NCBI GenBank assembly: GCA_934196125.1
Contig: CAKPVT010000007.1
Span: 1 to 49,783, forward strand
Source: an uncultured Streptococcus sp.
Lineage (GTDB): Bacteria > Bacillota > Bacilli > Lactobacillales > Streptococcaceae
Direction of reading: 5' to 3'
DNA length: 49,783 nt
In this document: positions 34,862-43,461 of the stretch, in pieces
Numbering within the stretch: the first letter of the stretch is position 1
Layout: each line of letters starts with the position of its first letter
Program-made: the position numbers and the translations under genes
The notes under the pieces: generated by a model
Told to the model about the DNA's origin: nothing
Databases searched by the model: none
Seen by the model: only the letters and a program-made list of their open reading frames with translations

Positions 34862-36091
34862 CTACAAACTTACTAAGAATGTAATGGTATCTCCGCTATA
34901 AGAAACGCTAATACTTCCTTTGAAGAGTTTGACCATGGTCTGTGCCATTGACAATCCGATACCATAACCTGATTTTTTGTTATTATGTGATTCATCTTCA
35001 CGGTAAAAACGTTCAAAGAATTTGCTATAATCAACGTTCTTGCCTTCGGCGTAGGTATTGGAAATTTCCAAGCGTGCTTTTGAGAGGCGATTAGCTTTGC
35101 TTAATTTAACTGAAACCGTTCCTCCTGTATCACAATATTTGTTAGCATTATCAACCAAAAGAGTCACTAATTCAAAAAGTGATTTTTCTTCTGCTTTGAC
35201 ATGAATATCAGGTTGAATTTCCATGACAAATTGCTTGCCGTCTTTGATGACAGGACCTTTAAAGTCCTCGGCAGCATCTTCAGCAATTGCTGAAAAATTC
35301 AAATCGGTCAACACGACTTCAGGTTGTTCCTCTAGACGGGCCATAGCCACCAAACTATTAATCAAGCCAGTCATACGTTCAACTTGGTCGTTGGTACTTT
35401 TTGTCCATTCTGATTCACCGTTCATCATCTCAACCAATTCATTATTAGCCGAAATAATTGCCAAAGGTGTCTTCAATTCATGCCCAGCATTCGTGATAAA
35501 ACGACGTTGTCGCTCATAATTTCGGATAAAAGGCTTAATAACCCTACCAGAAAAAATAGAAACCATGAGAACAAAGAAGGCAAGACTAACCCCTGACATC
35601 CATAAGGAAAGATGAAGCAGTGTCATATTGTCCTCAATTTGATTCGTTGAGTCCAAAACAACAATCAATGTCGAATCATCTGATTCATCCGTTACAAGAT
35701 AAGAATAGGTGTGATTATTGTAACGAAAAGCACCGCTCGTATCACCTGATTTATTAATCTTAGTCAGGTAATTCTCCACTTGCTCATCGCTCAAATCAGA
35801 AATATTGCTCGAATTTAACGAGGTGATGTTTCCATCTTCATCAATAACAGCACTAAAATACCGATATTGAAAAAGTGTATCGACAGAAACTGTGTCACCT
35901 AATTCAGTAGTTGCCTTGAAAACACTTGGGAACGTTCCGCCATTATCTGAAATCAAGGTTAAAATCTTGTTGATTTCATTTACCGTTTGAATATAACGGA
36001 CAGAATTAAGCACCCCAACCACTGAAAACAAAACAATCAGAATGGCTAAGGAGGCAATCGCAATAAAACGAATCCTTAATTTTCGAAACAT
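34862..36091 (-). CDS. relS: Sensor histidine kinase RelS
   Basis: A 409-residue membrane kinase. Helix 1 lies at about residues 9-30, an extracytoplasmic sensor domain at 31-160, and helix 2 at about 163-183. The H-box is NAGHELKTPLAIIS near 202, the N-box VDNANKYCD near 315 and the G-box GYGIGLSMAQ near 375. It should phosphorylate RelR, whose gene is 8 bp upstream. In S. mutans the relPRS operon links an environmental signal to the small alarmone synthetase RelP; the name here rests on that gene order plus domain content. The stimulus is not evident from the sequence. Confidence 0.85.
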   Translation of the reverse strand: MFRKLRIRFIAIASLAILIVLFSVVGVLNSVRYIQTVNEINKILTLISDNGGTFPSVFKATTELGDTVSVDTLFQYRYFSAVIDEDGNITSLNSSNISDLSDEQVENYLTKINKSGDTSGAFRYNNHTYSYLVTDESDDSTLIVVLDSTNQIEDNMTLLHLSLWMSGVSLAFFVLMVSIFSGRVIKPFIRNYERQRRFITNAGHELKTPLAIISANNELVEMMNGESEWTKSTNDQVERMTGLINSLVAMARLEEQPEVVLTDLNFSAIAEDAAEDFKGPVIKDGKQFVMEIQPDIHVKAEEKSLFELVTLLVDNANKYCDTGGTVSVKLSKANRLSKARLEISNTYAEGKNVDYSKFFERFYREDESHNNKKSGYGIGLSMAQTMVKLFKGSISVSYSGDTITFLVSL

Positions 36092-36099
36092 GGCATCAC

Positions 36100-36780
36100 C
36101 TACAATTCTTTCAACTCATAATCACCCATTTCCTCACCCTCAATCACTACATTTGCGCCGATTGATTTCAATTTTTGACGAAGGTAGGAAACGTAGATAA
36201 AAACATAGCCATTATCAATCTCTGGGGCATCTTTGTCATTTGCCCAAACATGGTTAAAAATTTGGTCGGTTGATAATTTCTTGCCTGCATTAAGCATGAA
36301 GAATTCCAGCATTTTAGATTCTTTACCTGCTAGGCGAATGGTGTTTTGACTGACAAGTTCCTGTTCACCAACATTCAAGGTAACTGTTCCAACGGTCAGA
36401 ATATTAGACGTGAAATTGGTATCCACACGACGTGACATTGACCGCAAACGCGCTAATAGTTCTTTTAATGAAAAGGGTTTGGTCAAATAATCATCTGCTC
36501 CAGCATCTAAGCCTGTCACACGGTCATCAACTTCAGCCATAGCAGTCAACATAATAATGTGTGACTGGTTGCCTGTTCGACGAATTTTTTGCACAGCTTC
36601 GATGCCGGATTTGACAGGCATCATAATATCCATGACCATAACGTCATAGGCATTTTCATTTGCCATATCAATAGCTGCCTGTCCATCATAAACCGAATCC
36701 ACATCATAACCTTCATGGGTTAACGCCGTAGTCAACACACGATTCATTTGAATTTCATCTTCTGCAACTAATATTTTCAT
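36100..36780 (-). CDS. relR: OmpR-family response regulator RelR
   Basis: A 226-residue regulator with a receiver domain (acidic pair at AEDE near residue 7, phospho-acceptor Asp in MVMDIMMP near 51, KPFSLKE near 102) and a C-terminal winged helix (about 130-226; GYVFIYVSYLRQKL is the recognition region). It sits between relP and relS with gaps of 27 and 8 bp. By analogy with S. mutans it controls relP, but its binding site cannot be named from this sequence. Confidence 0.87.
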   Translation of the reverse strand: MKILVAEDEIQMNRVLTTALTHEGYDVDSVYDGQAAIDMANENAYDVMVMDIMMPVKSGIEAVQKIRRTGNQSHIIMLTAMAEVDDRVTGLDAGADDYLTKPFSLKELLARLRSMSRRVDTNFTSNILTVGTVTLNVGEQELVSQNTIRLAGKESKMLEFFMLNAGKKLSTDQIFNHVWANDKDAPEIDNGYVFIYVSYLRQKLKSIGANVVIEGEEMGDYELKEL

Positions 36781-36807
36781 ATACTATCTCCTCGTAGCTC
36801 ATATTCA

Positions 36808-37431
36808 TTAATCTTGGGAGCTTTCTTGGATGAGGTTTCGAATGGTTTGCATGGTCAAATCACAAGACGCTAATTCATCTGCGCAGCGTTTGAGCTCACG
36901 GACAATACGTTTCGGGTCTTTAATATCATGCTTGTACTTCATTTGATGTTCCAAACTAGCCCAAGAATCCATAGCAATGGTGCGAAGCTGTATTTCAATA
37001 AAGTATGAGCCCTGCTTATTTTCCAAACAATCAGGATAAGGCGTCACAACTTCTACTATCAAATGGTAAGAACGATAGCCATTTGGTTTCACATTTTTGA
37101 TGTAATCTTTCTCAGCAACAATGGTGCAATCATCAAAAGAACGGATAAGCTCCACTAAGGTATAAATATCATCAACAAAACCACATACTATCCGCAGACC
37201 AATACTATCACGCACTTTTTTCAAAGCAGTCTCGGTTGTTACTGGAAGATTTTTGCGTTGACACTTCTCTGTCATACTTTCAGGTGTCTTAACGCGAGCG
37301 ATAAAATGTTCAAACAGCTTATAACCAGTCTCTTTTTTAACCTCATCATTTTTCTTGCGAATACGCTGACTAAAGTCCTCCAAAATCAAAGGTAGGTAAT
37401 CAGCATATTCTCCATAAATCATATCTGTCAT
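36808..37431 (-). CDS. relP: Small (p)ppGpp synthetase RelP
   Basis: A 207-residue synthetase-only RelA/SpoT homolog transferring pyrophosphate from ATP to GDP/GTP. It lacks the hydrolase and regulatory domains of full Rel. Motifs are DSIGLRIVCGFVDDIYTL near residue 80, VKPNGYRSYHLIVE near 113 (the substrate loop) and FIEIQLRTIAMDSWASLEHQ near 142. The gene heads an operon with the two-component pair relR-relS, the arrangement that separates RelP from RelQ in streptococci. Confidence 0.9.
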   Translation of the reverse strand: MTDMIYGEYADYLPLILEDFSQRIRKKNDEVKKETGYKLFEHFIARVKTPESMTEKCQRKNLPVTTETALKKVRDSIGLRIVCGFVDDIYTLVELIRSFDDCTIVAEKDYIKNVKPNGYRSYHLIVEVVTPYPDCLENKQGSYFIEIQLRTIAMDSWASLEHQMKYKHDIKDPKRIVRELKRCADELASCDLTMQTIRNLIQESSQD

Positions 37432-37507
37432 AACTTTTCCTAACTAAATGATAGTTTCATTATAACAAAATTCCTTATAAGAAGCTAGAAGGGCATTTTA
37501 AAGAGCT

Positions 37508-37537
37508 AAAAAGTTGAGCTAAATGCCCAACTTTTTT
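37508..37537 (-). terminator. Terminator of the osmoprotectant operon
   Basis: AAAAAGTTG and CAACTTTTT form a stem including GC pairs around TAAAT, with U-rich flanks on both strands, between the last permease gene and relP. Confidence 0.75.
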
Positions 37538-37566
37538 TATTTGTATTCTTATTATTGCAAGACGCA

Positions 37567-38193
37567 TTAAGTCACACTTTCGTTCTTGACTAATTCTTCA
37601 ACAAGATACAAGATGAGGTTAACTAATAAGCTTAGGGCAACAGTCAAAATGATACCCCAAAGCAATTTAGGCAAACTCATTGTGCGGAGTCCGTCAAACA
37701 AAATACTACCTAGACCGCCTGCATTAATCGTTGAGGCAATTGTTGCGATAGCAATCATTGAACTTGCTGCCAAACGTAATCCTGCAAAAATAGAGGATTG
37801 CGCCAATGGCAACTGAATTTTTGCCAATATTTGCCACCTTGTCATCCCCATACCAGTCGCCGCTTCAACAATACTGTCATCAACTTGTGTCAATCCTGCT
37901 AAAAATGTGCGAACTAACGTATACTGTGCATAGATTACCAAAACTATTATGGCTGTTCGCGTCCCCAGACCTGTCACGGGAATCAACAAGGTAAACAGCG
38001 CAAAACTCGGAATGGCGTACAATAGTGATAAGACGTAAACAGAAGCCTGCCTTATTTTAGGGTAAAACAGCAAAATCACCGTGATGACACTAGCAAATAG
38101 CAAAGCAAACAGTAGGGAAAAGCTCATCAATTCAATATGTTCAATGAGCGCCGTGATTAACTTATCAGAAGATGTCTTAAAATAATCAATCAT
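37567..38193 (-). CDS. Glycine betaine/choline-type ABC transporter permease (OpuCD-like)
   Basis: A 208-residue membrane protein with five or six helices and the binding-protein-dependent permease (EAA) motif EAATGMGMTRWQILAKIQLPLA near residue 111 (family core EAA---G). It pairs with the other permease (39882-40517) to form the channel for a compatible solute. It overlaps the ATPase gene by 8 bp and is the last of the operon. Choline, carnitine and glycine betaine cannot be told apart by sequence. Confidence 0.85.
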   Translation of the reverse strand: MIDYFKTSSDKLITALIEHIELMSFSLLFALLFASVITVILLFYPKIRQASVYVLSLLYAIPSFALFTLLIPVTGLGTRTAIIVLVIYAQYTLVRTFLAGLTQVDDSIVEAATGMGMTRWQILAKIQLPLAQSSIFAGLRLAASSMIAIATIASTINAGGLGSILFDGLRTMSLPKLLWGIILTVALSLLVNLILYLVEELVKNESVT

Positions 38194-38959
38194 AGCTAGC
38201 CCTCCACAGTTTTTCTTGTTCCTGCGCGGTTGTTATCAATTTTTGGACAAATTTATTTCCTGGATTTTTGATAATATTTTCTGGTGTGTCAAACTGGCAA
38301 ATGGTACCATTATCCATGATAACTACTCGTGTTCCCAGTTTAAATGCCTCATAAATATCGTGAGTGATAAAAACAAATGTCTTTTGATTTAATTTCTGAT
38401 GAATCGCTTGCAATTCCTCTTGTAAATCATTACGAGTAATGGCATCAATGGCACCAAATGGTTCATCAAATAACATGACATCAGGGTCAGCAGCTAAAGC
38501 ACGCGCAACACCTATCCGTTGTTGCTGCCCACCGGATAATTCACTTGGATAACGTTCGCCGTAATCCGCCGCAGGCAATTGTACCAAATCCAAAAGTTCT
38601 CCCACACGATTTTCAATGCGTTCCTTATCCCAGCCCAATAACTTGGGAACAGTTGCAATATTTTCAGCAACCGTCATATGTGGAAATAAGCCGATTTGTT
38701 GGACAACGTAACCAATCTGACGACGAAGGCTAACGGAATCCATCTGCTCAATATCTTGCCCAGCAAAGAGAATCGTCCCTGACGTTGGTTCAATCAGCTT
38801 GTTAATCATTTTTAGCATGGTTGTCTTACCAGAACCTGATGTTCCCAAAATGGTGATAAATTCGCCATTTTCAATGGTTAAGTTAATATCATTAACAACC
38901 GTTTTATCACCATAAACTTTGCTTACATGCTCAAATTGAATCATTGTCTTTTCTGTCAT
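38186..38959 (-). CDS. Glycine betaine/choline-type ABC transporter ATPase (OpuCA-like)
   Basis: A 257-residue ATPase with Walker A GTSGSGKT near residue 38, Q-loop GYVVQQIGLF near 84, signature LSGGQQQR near 142, Walker B VMLFDEPFGAID near 160 and the switch histidine FITHD near 197. Typical OpuCA/OpuAA are about 380 residues and carry two C-terminal CBS domains that sense ionic strength; here the protein ends soon after the ABC domain, so the CBS part is absent. Regulation by osmolarity through CBS is therefore not expected. Confidence 0.87.
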   Translation of the reverse strand: MTEKTMIQFEHVSKVYGDKTVVNDINLTIENGEFITILGTSGSGKTTMLKMINKLIEPTSGTILFAGQDIEQMDSVSLRRQIGYVVQQIGLFPHMTVAENIATVPKLLGWDKERIENRVGELLDLVQLPAADYGERYPSELSGGQQQRIGVARALAADPDVMLFDEPFGAIDAITRNDLQEELQAIHQKLNQKTFVFITHDIYEAFKLGTRVVIMDNGTICQFDTPENIIKNPGNKFVQKLITTAQEQEKLWRASYD

Positions 38960-38971
38960 AAATCTATCTTT

Positions 38972-39892
38972 CTAACCTTTTATGCTATCGTAGTATTCTT
39001 TTGCGACATCTGTATATTCTTGACCGTCAACATCCACTTTAGCATTAAGTTCCGTAACTGTTTCAGTATCAAGTTTTGCCGAAATATTATTTAAAATGGT
39101 TTTAATATCTGGATTGTCATCCAAAATATTATCTCGCACAACTGGCGCTAAATTATAAGGTGGCCAGAACTGTTTATCATCTTCCAATAATGTGAATTTA
39201 TCCGTACTAACCAACTGACCTTCGGTCGTGTAAGCTGGCGTTACATCTGCCTCATCATTTTCAAGAACACTGTATTTCAAACTATTATCATACACCTTTG
39301 AAGATTGCCAGTTAAAGGTACCATAAGTCTTTTCTAGTCCTGGTAAACCATCTTCACGTTCATCAAATTCCCCTTGTGAAGCAAAGCGCAATTCACTAGC
39401 ATGAGCTTGCAAATCAGAAATCGTCTTGATGTTGAGTGAATTGGCGACTTCCGTACGAATAACCAAACCTTGGCTATCATTTGCTGACGCGTAATCAAGC
39501 CAAGTCAGGTTAAATTGTTCCTCATACTCTTTTTTGACAGTCTTATAAACTTTCTCTGGGTCTGTTTCCATATCCTCGCCCAAAACTGACAGCAAACCAG
39601 TTCCTGTATATTCTGGATATAAGTCAATCTCATCATTGACAATCGAATTATGGATCAAAGAACTTGAAATATTTGACACACGGTCAACGGTATAACCATT
39701 GTCCTCAAGCGCAAGCGCATAAATTTCAGCAATGACTAGATTTTCCGTAAAATCTTTCGACCCCACACGAATGGTGGTTGACGATTGCTGCGCTTCAGAA
39801 GATTGATTATTGCGCCACGCCCAAATTCCACCAACAATTGCCACCAAAATGACTACCAGTAACGCTCCTGAAATCACCTTTTTATTTTTCAT
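38972..39892 (-). CDS. Osmoprotectant ABC transporter substrate-binding protein
   Basis: A 306-residue protein with an N-terminal hydrophobic segment (about residues 6-25) followed by the OpuAC-type binding fold: IRVGSKDFTENLVIAEIYAL near 42, DLYPEYTGTG near 92, and a WPPYNLAP segment near 240. There is no cysteine after the hydrophobic segment, so it is not a lipoprotein; the segment is likely a membrane anchor. Its TTG-free ATG start overlaps the permease gene by 11 bp. Ligand class (quaternary amine) is from the family. Confidence 0.87.
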   Translation of the reverse strand: MKNKKVISGALLVVILVAIVGGIWAWRNNQSSEAQQSSTTIRVGSKDFTENLVIAEIYALALEDNGYTVDRVSNISSSLIHNSIVNDEIDLYPEYTGTGLLSVLGEDMETDPEKVYKTVKKEYEEQFNLTWLDYASANDSQGLVIRTEVANSLNIKTISDLQAHASELRFASQGEFDEREDGLPGLEKTYGTFNWQSSKVYDNSLKYSVLENDEADVTPAYTTEGQLVSTDKFTLLEDDKQFWPPYNLAPVVRDNILDDNPDIKTILNNISAKLDTETVTELNAKVDVDGQEYTDVAKEYYDSIKG

Positions 39893-40517
39893 AATGTTCT
39901 ACCCCTTTTATGCTTAAATCAAAAATAATCATACTAAGGAACGACAATATCGCAACCGAACCACCACCAATTAGCAATAAATCATAACGATAAAGTCCTA
40001 ATCCTGTAAAAATCAAAGTACCAAGTCCACCCGCTCCAATATAGGTCGCCAAGGTTGCGCTAGCAATAATTTCCACCAATGCCAATTTAATGCCATTTAA
40101 AATATGTGGCAGAGCTAACGGAAATTGGACTTTTGTTAATAATTGCGACCTTGTCATCCCAAGTCCCAAAGCTGTTTCCAGCAAATTTTCTGAAACCGAC
40201 GCAAACCCAACAATCGTATTTAATAAAATGGGTGGTATTCCCAAAATCACTAAAGCAATCAATGCAGGTAAGCGCCCCACTCCAATGAATGGAATCAGAA
40301 TAAATAGTATTCCAAGGCTTGGAATAACGCGTAACCCTTGCGTCAAAAGCGTTGACAATTGTCGTACAAACGGCTTTTCATAAGAAAAATAACCAAGTGG
40401 TAGAGCGATGATTAAGGCAATCAACAAAGCCTCGAAACTTAGGCTAATGTGTTGCCAAACGTATTCTAAATAAGTATTTCCATTATCTGCAAAATATGCA
40501 GCTATATCATTTAACAT
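39882..40517 (-). CDS. Glycine betaine/choline-type ABC transporter permease (OpuCB-like)
   Basis: A 211-residue permease with about five helices and the EAA-type loop ETALGLGMTRSQLLTKVQFPLA near residue 112. It forms the inner-membrane channel with the second permease downstream. It follows the MarR-type regulator gene with an 11-bp overlap, so its expression is likely autoregulated with that gene, though the regulator is interrupted. Confidence 0.85.
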   Translation of the reverse strand: MLNDIAAYFADNGNTYLEYVWQHISLSFEALLIALIIALPLGYFSYEKPFVRQLSTLLTQGLRVIPSLGILFILIPFIGVGRLPALIALVILGIPPILLNTIVGFASVSENLLETALGLGMTRSQLLTKVQFPLALPHILNGIKLALVEIIASATLATYIGAGGLGTLIFTGLGLYRYDLLLIGGGSVAILSFLSMIIFDLSIKGVEHYEK

Positions 40518-40959
40518 GTTCCTTTACCTGATGACTTTCTAAAAGTTCTGTTAACCTATCAGTGAACATCGCTGTCGCTGACAATAAAACTTCCTGTTCT
40601 TCCAAAGTCAAAGCGCTCATTGCTTGCGCTTCAAAATCTGCTAACGGCTCCAATAATTCAGCAGCAAACTGCTGACCTGTTTCAGTTAAACGAATCAACT
40701 TCTTGCGCCTGTCAATTCGGGAAGGCTCCAAATATAATATTCCTTTTTTCATATAAGTTTTAACAATTGCTTGAATCACTTATTTCGTTGAAAATGTTCG
40801 TTTTGCAATGCTCTCCTGTGTCATCCCATGTGGATTATGATAAATCCACATAAAAACTAATAACGATTTACTATTTAGCCCATGCTTTTTAGCGTAGCTT
40901 TCATAGAGGAAAAATTGCTCATCACGCAAACGAGCGTATTTTCTAGCATTACTTATCAC
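40507..40959 (-). pseudogene. MarR-family regulator of the osmoprotectant operon, nonsense mutation
   Basis: A GTG at 40959 behind AAGGAGG begins ISNARKYARLRDEQFFLYES and reads through a winged helix (GMTQESIAKRTFSTK). At 40780-40782 a TAA stops it, where the family would have Gln (CAA to TAA), and the same frame continues VIQAIVKTYMKKGILYLEPS to the normal end at 40507. The complete protein would be 150 residues. An internal restart is conceivable but would lack the first half of the DNA-binding domain. Loss likely derepresses the ABC operon, if it is a repressor. Confidence 0.8.
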
Positions 40960-41680
40960 TAAAATTTTCCTCCTTATTTAAAACAATGACCTTGCCAAAT
41001 GCCACAACACTATCGAGATAATCATATGCAGCTTAAATCAAATACACACTCAGGGCGAACATCTACTTGTTCTTGCTCAATATAAGCTAACATTTTCTGA
41101 ATCTTATCTTGTAAAACATTGCCTGAATAAAATGTTGTCAAATAGACATTATTTTTAAGTTCCATAATCGGATCAAATTCTTCCAGATACCATTTTCATC
41201 CCAATTGACCGCAGGAACAAATAATTCCGTTTTCTTGCAAATGCCCTAGACTGTCTTTAATGGTGGCAGGTCCAACTAATTCTAAGATTTTCGTGAATGT
41301 CACATCCGTCTTTAGCACACCATTATCATCAATAACCAAATCATCATATCCAGCGTCCAAAAGTTACGCTTTTTAGCAGTATTGCGCACACTTGCATAGA
41401 CGTTCACGTCAGGAAATTTAGCTTTTACCAATTTCACAAAGCCGTCCCGACACCACTAGCACCAGCACGCACCAAAACCGTATCACGGGAGGTGATTTTT
41501 AAATTTCGATAAGCACCAAAGGCAGTATAATAAGTCTCTGGAATCGTCGCCAACGTTGCCCAATCCAACTGCGTTGAGACAGGATAAATCTTCTCATTTG
41601 GCAAAAGGACATATTCAGCATACGAGCCATCAAAATCACGTCCCATTTCTCCCATAGCTGAGCACGTTGTCCCAGACTCG
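40949..41680 (-). pseudogene. Zinc-type alcohol dehydrogenase / quinone oxidoreductase, decayed
   Basis: Fragments of one dehydrogenase lie in several frames. At 41434-41655 is GSYAEYVLLPNEKIYP and GASGVGTAL, the start of the nucleotide-binding domain. Later pieces include VNVYASVRNTAKK, DDLVIDDNGVLKTD, QENGIICSCGQLG, and finally DYLDSVVAFGKVIVLNK with a stop at 40949. At least three frame changes are needed, and the first 90 or so residues are absent. It ends 11 bp inside the MarR gene start, so it once headed that operon. No function can remain. Confidence 0.8.
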
Positions 41681-41688
41681 TTTTAGTT

Positions 41689-43461
41689 TTAAGCTACTTC
41701 AAATTGTGAGTTGTAGAGGTCAGCATAAAAGCCGCCTTGTTGCATCAAATCATCGTGATTGCCTTGTTCGATGATGTTACCATCTTTCATCACAAGGATA
41801 AGGTCAGCGTTTCTAATCGTTGACAAACGGTGAGCGATAACAAATGATGTACGACCTTCCATCAATTTATCCATGGCTTTTTGAATCAGTTCTTCAGTAC
41901 GTGTATCAACTGATGACGTTGCTTCATCCAAAATAAGGAGCGGTGAATCTTTCAAAAGAGCACGCGCAATCGTCAAGAGTTGTTTTTGACCAATTGAAAG
42001 TGTTACAGAATCATCAAGATAAGTGTCATAACCCTTTGGAAGTGTCATGATAAAATGATGAACACCAACAGCCTTAGCCGCTGCAATAACTTGTTCGTCT
42101 GTAATATTTTCTTGATTGTAAATCAAGTTTTCTTTGATTGTTCCTTCAAACAACCACGTATCTTGAAGTACCATTGAGAATTGGTCATGCACTTCTTCAC
42201 GTGTCATCAAACGTGTATCCACACCATCAATAGTGATTTGACCTTTATCGATTTCATAGAATTTCATGAGCAGATTAACAATTGTTGTTTTACCAGCGCC
42301 TGTTGGTCCAACAATGGCAACTTTCTGACCAGGTTTCGCCACAGCGGAGAAATCATGGATAATTGTTTTATCCTTAGAATAACCAAAGAAAACATTATCA
42401 AAGGTAACTTCACCATTAACATCACTAAGTTGACGTTCCTTATCAGACTCATCTTCCATTTCATCTTCTTCAAGGAATTCAAAGACACGACTCATGGCAG
42501 CTGTTGCTGATTGCATTTGTGTGAAAGCTTGCGCAATTTGTGACAATGGTTGTGAGAAGATACGAACATAAGTCATAAAGGCAACCACATCACCCATGGT
42601 AATATCACCATTGATAACTTTAACGGCACCAACCACACAGACCATAACATAACCAAAGTTCCCAACGAAAATCATAAGCGGCATCATAATACCTGATAAG
42701 AACTGTGATTGCCACATTGATTTATAAAGATTGGTGTTTAATTTTTTAAAGGTTTCGCTTGTTTCACCAGCCGCATTATAACTTGTTACCACATTATGAC
42801 CAGAATAAATTTCTTCAACATAACCGTTAATCGCAGCTAAGTTATTTTGTTGGCGTTTGAACAATGGTTGTGATGAGCCCATGATAACCATAACCAAAAC
42901 AAAACCAATCAGAACAGACCCAATCACTGTTAAAGCCATGCTGACATTTGAATGGAACATCATGAAAATTGAACCAATCAATAACATGGTTGATGTCACC
43001 AAAGTTCCCAAACTTTGGTTAAGCGATTGACCAAGCAAGTCAACGTCATTTGTCACACGAGAAAGGGTGTCCCCTTGCGAATGACTATCAAAGTAATTCA
43101 ATGGAACCTTGTCAATTTTGGTCTGAATAGCTTTACGTAAACGTTGTGAAAAACGTTGAACGATAGTCGCTATGGTAAAGCTTTGAACATAACCAACTAC
43201 TGCTGAAATAACGTATAAAATTGCCAAAGTTAATGCAATTTTACCAACTTTATCCAAGTCGATTCCTGGAATCATACCAGTCGCCGTTGGTGTCAAACCT
43301 TTGGTGATTGTATTGGTGATTTCTTTTAATTTATCAGGTCCAATAACCGTAACCGTCGCAGAAACAATTGCTCCAATCACTGCAAGAAGAAATGGAAGCT
43401 GGAAACCTCTAATATAGGGCTTCATTCTGTCATAGAAAGATGTTTTTTTCTTATTTTCCAT
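41689..43461 (-). CDS. rcrQ: ABC multidrug-type exporter half, RcrQ
   Basis: A 590-residue half-transporter with an N-terminal six-helix domain (helices starting near residue 17) and a C-terminal ATPase: Walker A GPTGAGKT near 390, Q-loop MVLQDTWLFEG, signature LSIGQKQLL near 490 and Walker B LLILDEATSSVD near 510. The signature reads LSIGQ, a degenerate form typical of heterodimeric exporters. It pairs with the gene upstream (overlap 11 bp). The order MarR-ABC-ABC near relPRS corresponds to rcrR-rcrP-rcrQ of S. mutans, which affects competence and stress tolerance; export substrate unknown. Confidence 0.85.
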   Translation of the reverse strand: MENKKKTSFYDRMKPYIRGFQLPFLLAVIGAIVSATVTVIGPDKLKEITNTITKGLTPTATGMIPGIDLDKVGKIALTLAILYVISAVVGYVQSFTIATIVQRFSQRLRKAIQTKIDKVPLNYFDSHSQGDTLSRVTNDVDLLGQSLNQSLGTLVTSTMLLIGSIFMMFHSNVSMALTVIGSVLIGFVLVMVIMGSSQPLFKRQQNNLAAINGYVEEIYSGHNVVTSYNAAGETSETFKKLNTNLYKSMWQSQFLSGIMMPLMIFVGNFGYVMVCVVGAVKVINGDITMGDVVAFMTYVRIFSQPLSQIAQAFTQMQSATAAMSRVFEFLEEDEMEDESDKERQLSDVNGEVTFDNVFFGYSKDKTIIHDFSAVAKPGQKVAIVGPTGAGKTTIVNLLMKFYEIDKGQITIDGVDTRLMTREEVHDQFSMVLQDTWLFEGTIKENLIYNQENITDEQVIAAAKAVGVHHFIMTLPKGYDTYLDDSVTLSIGQKQLLTIARALLKDSPLLILDEATSSVDTRTEELIQKAMDKLMEGRTSFVIAHRLSTIRNADLILVMKDGNIIEQGNHDDLMQQGGFYADLYNSQFEVA

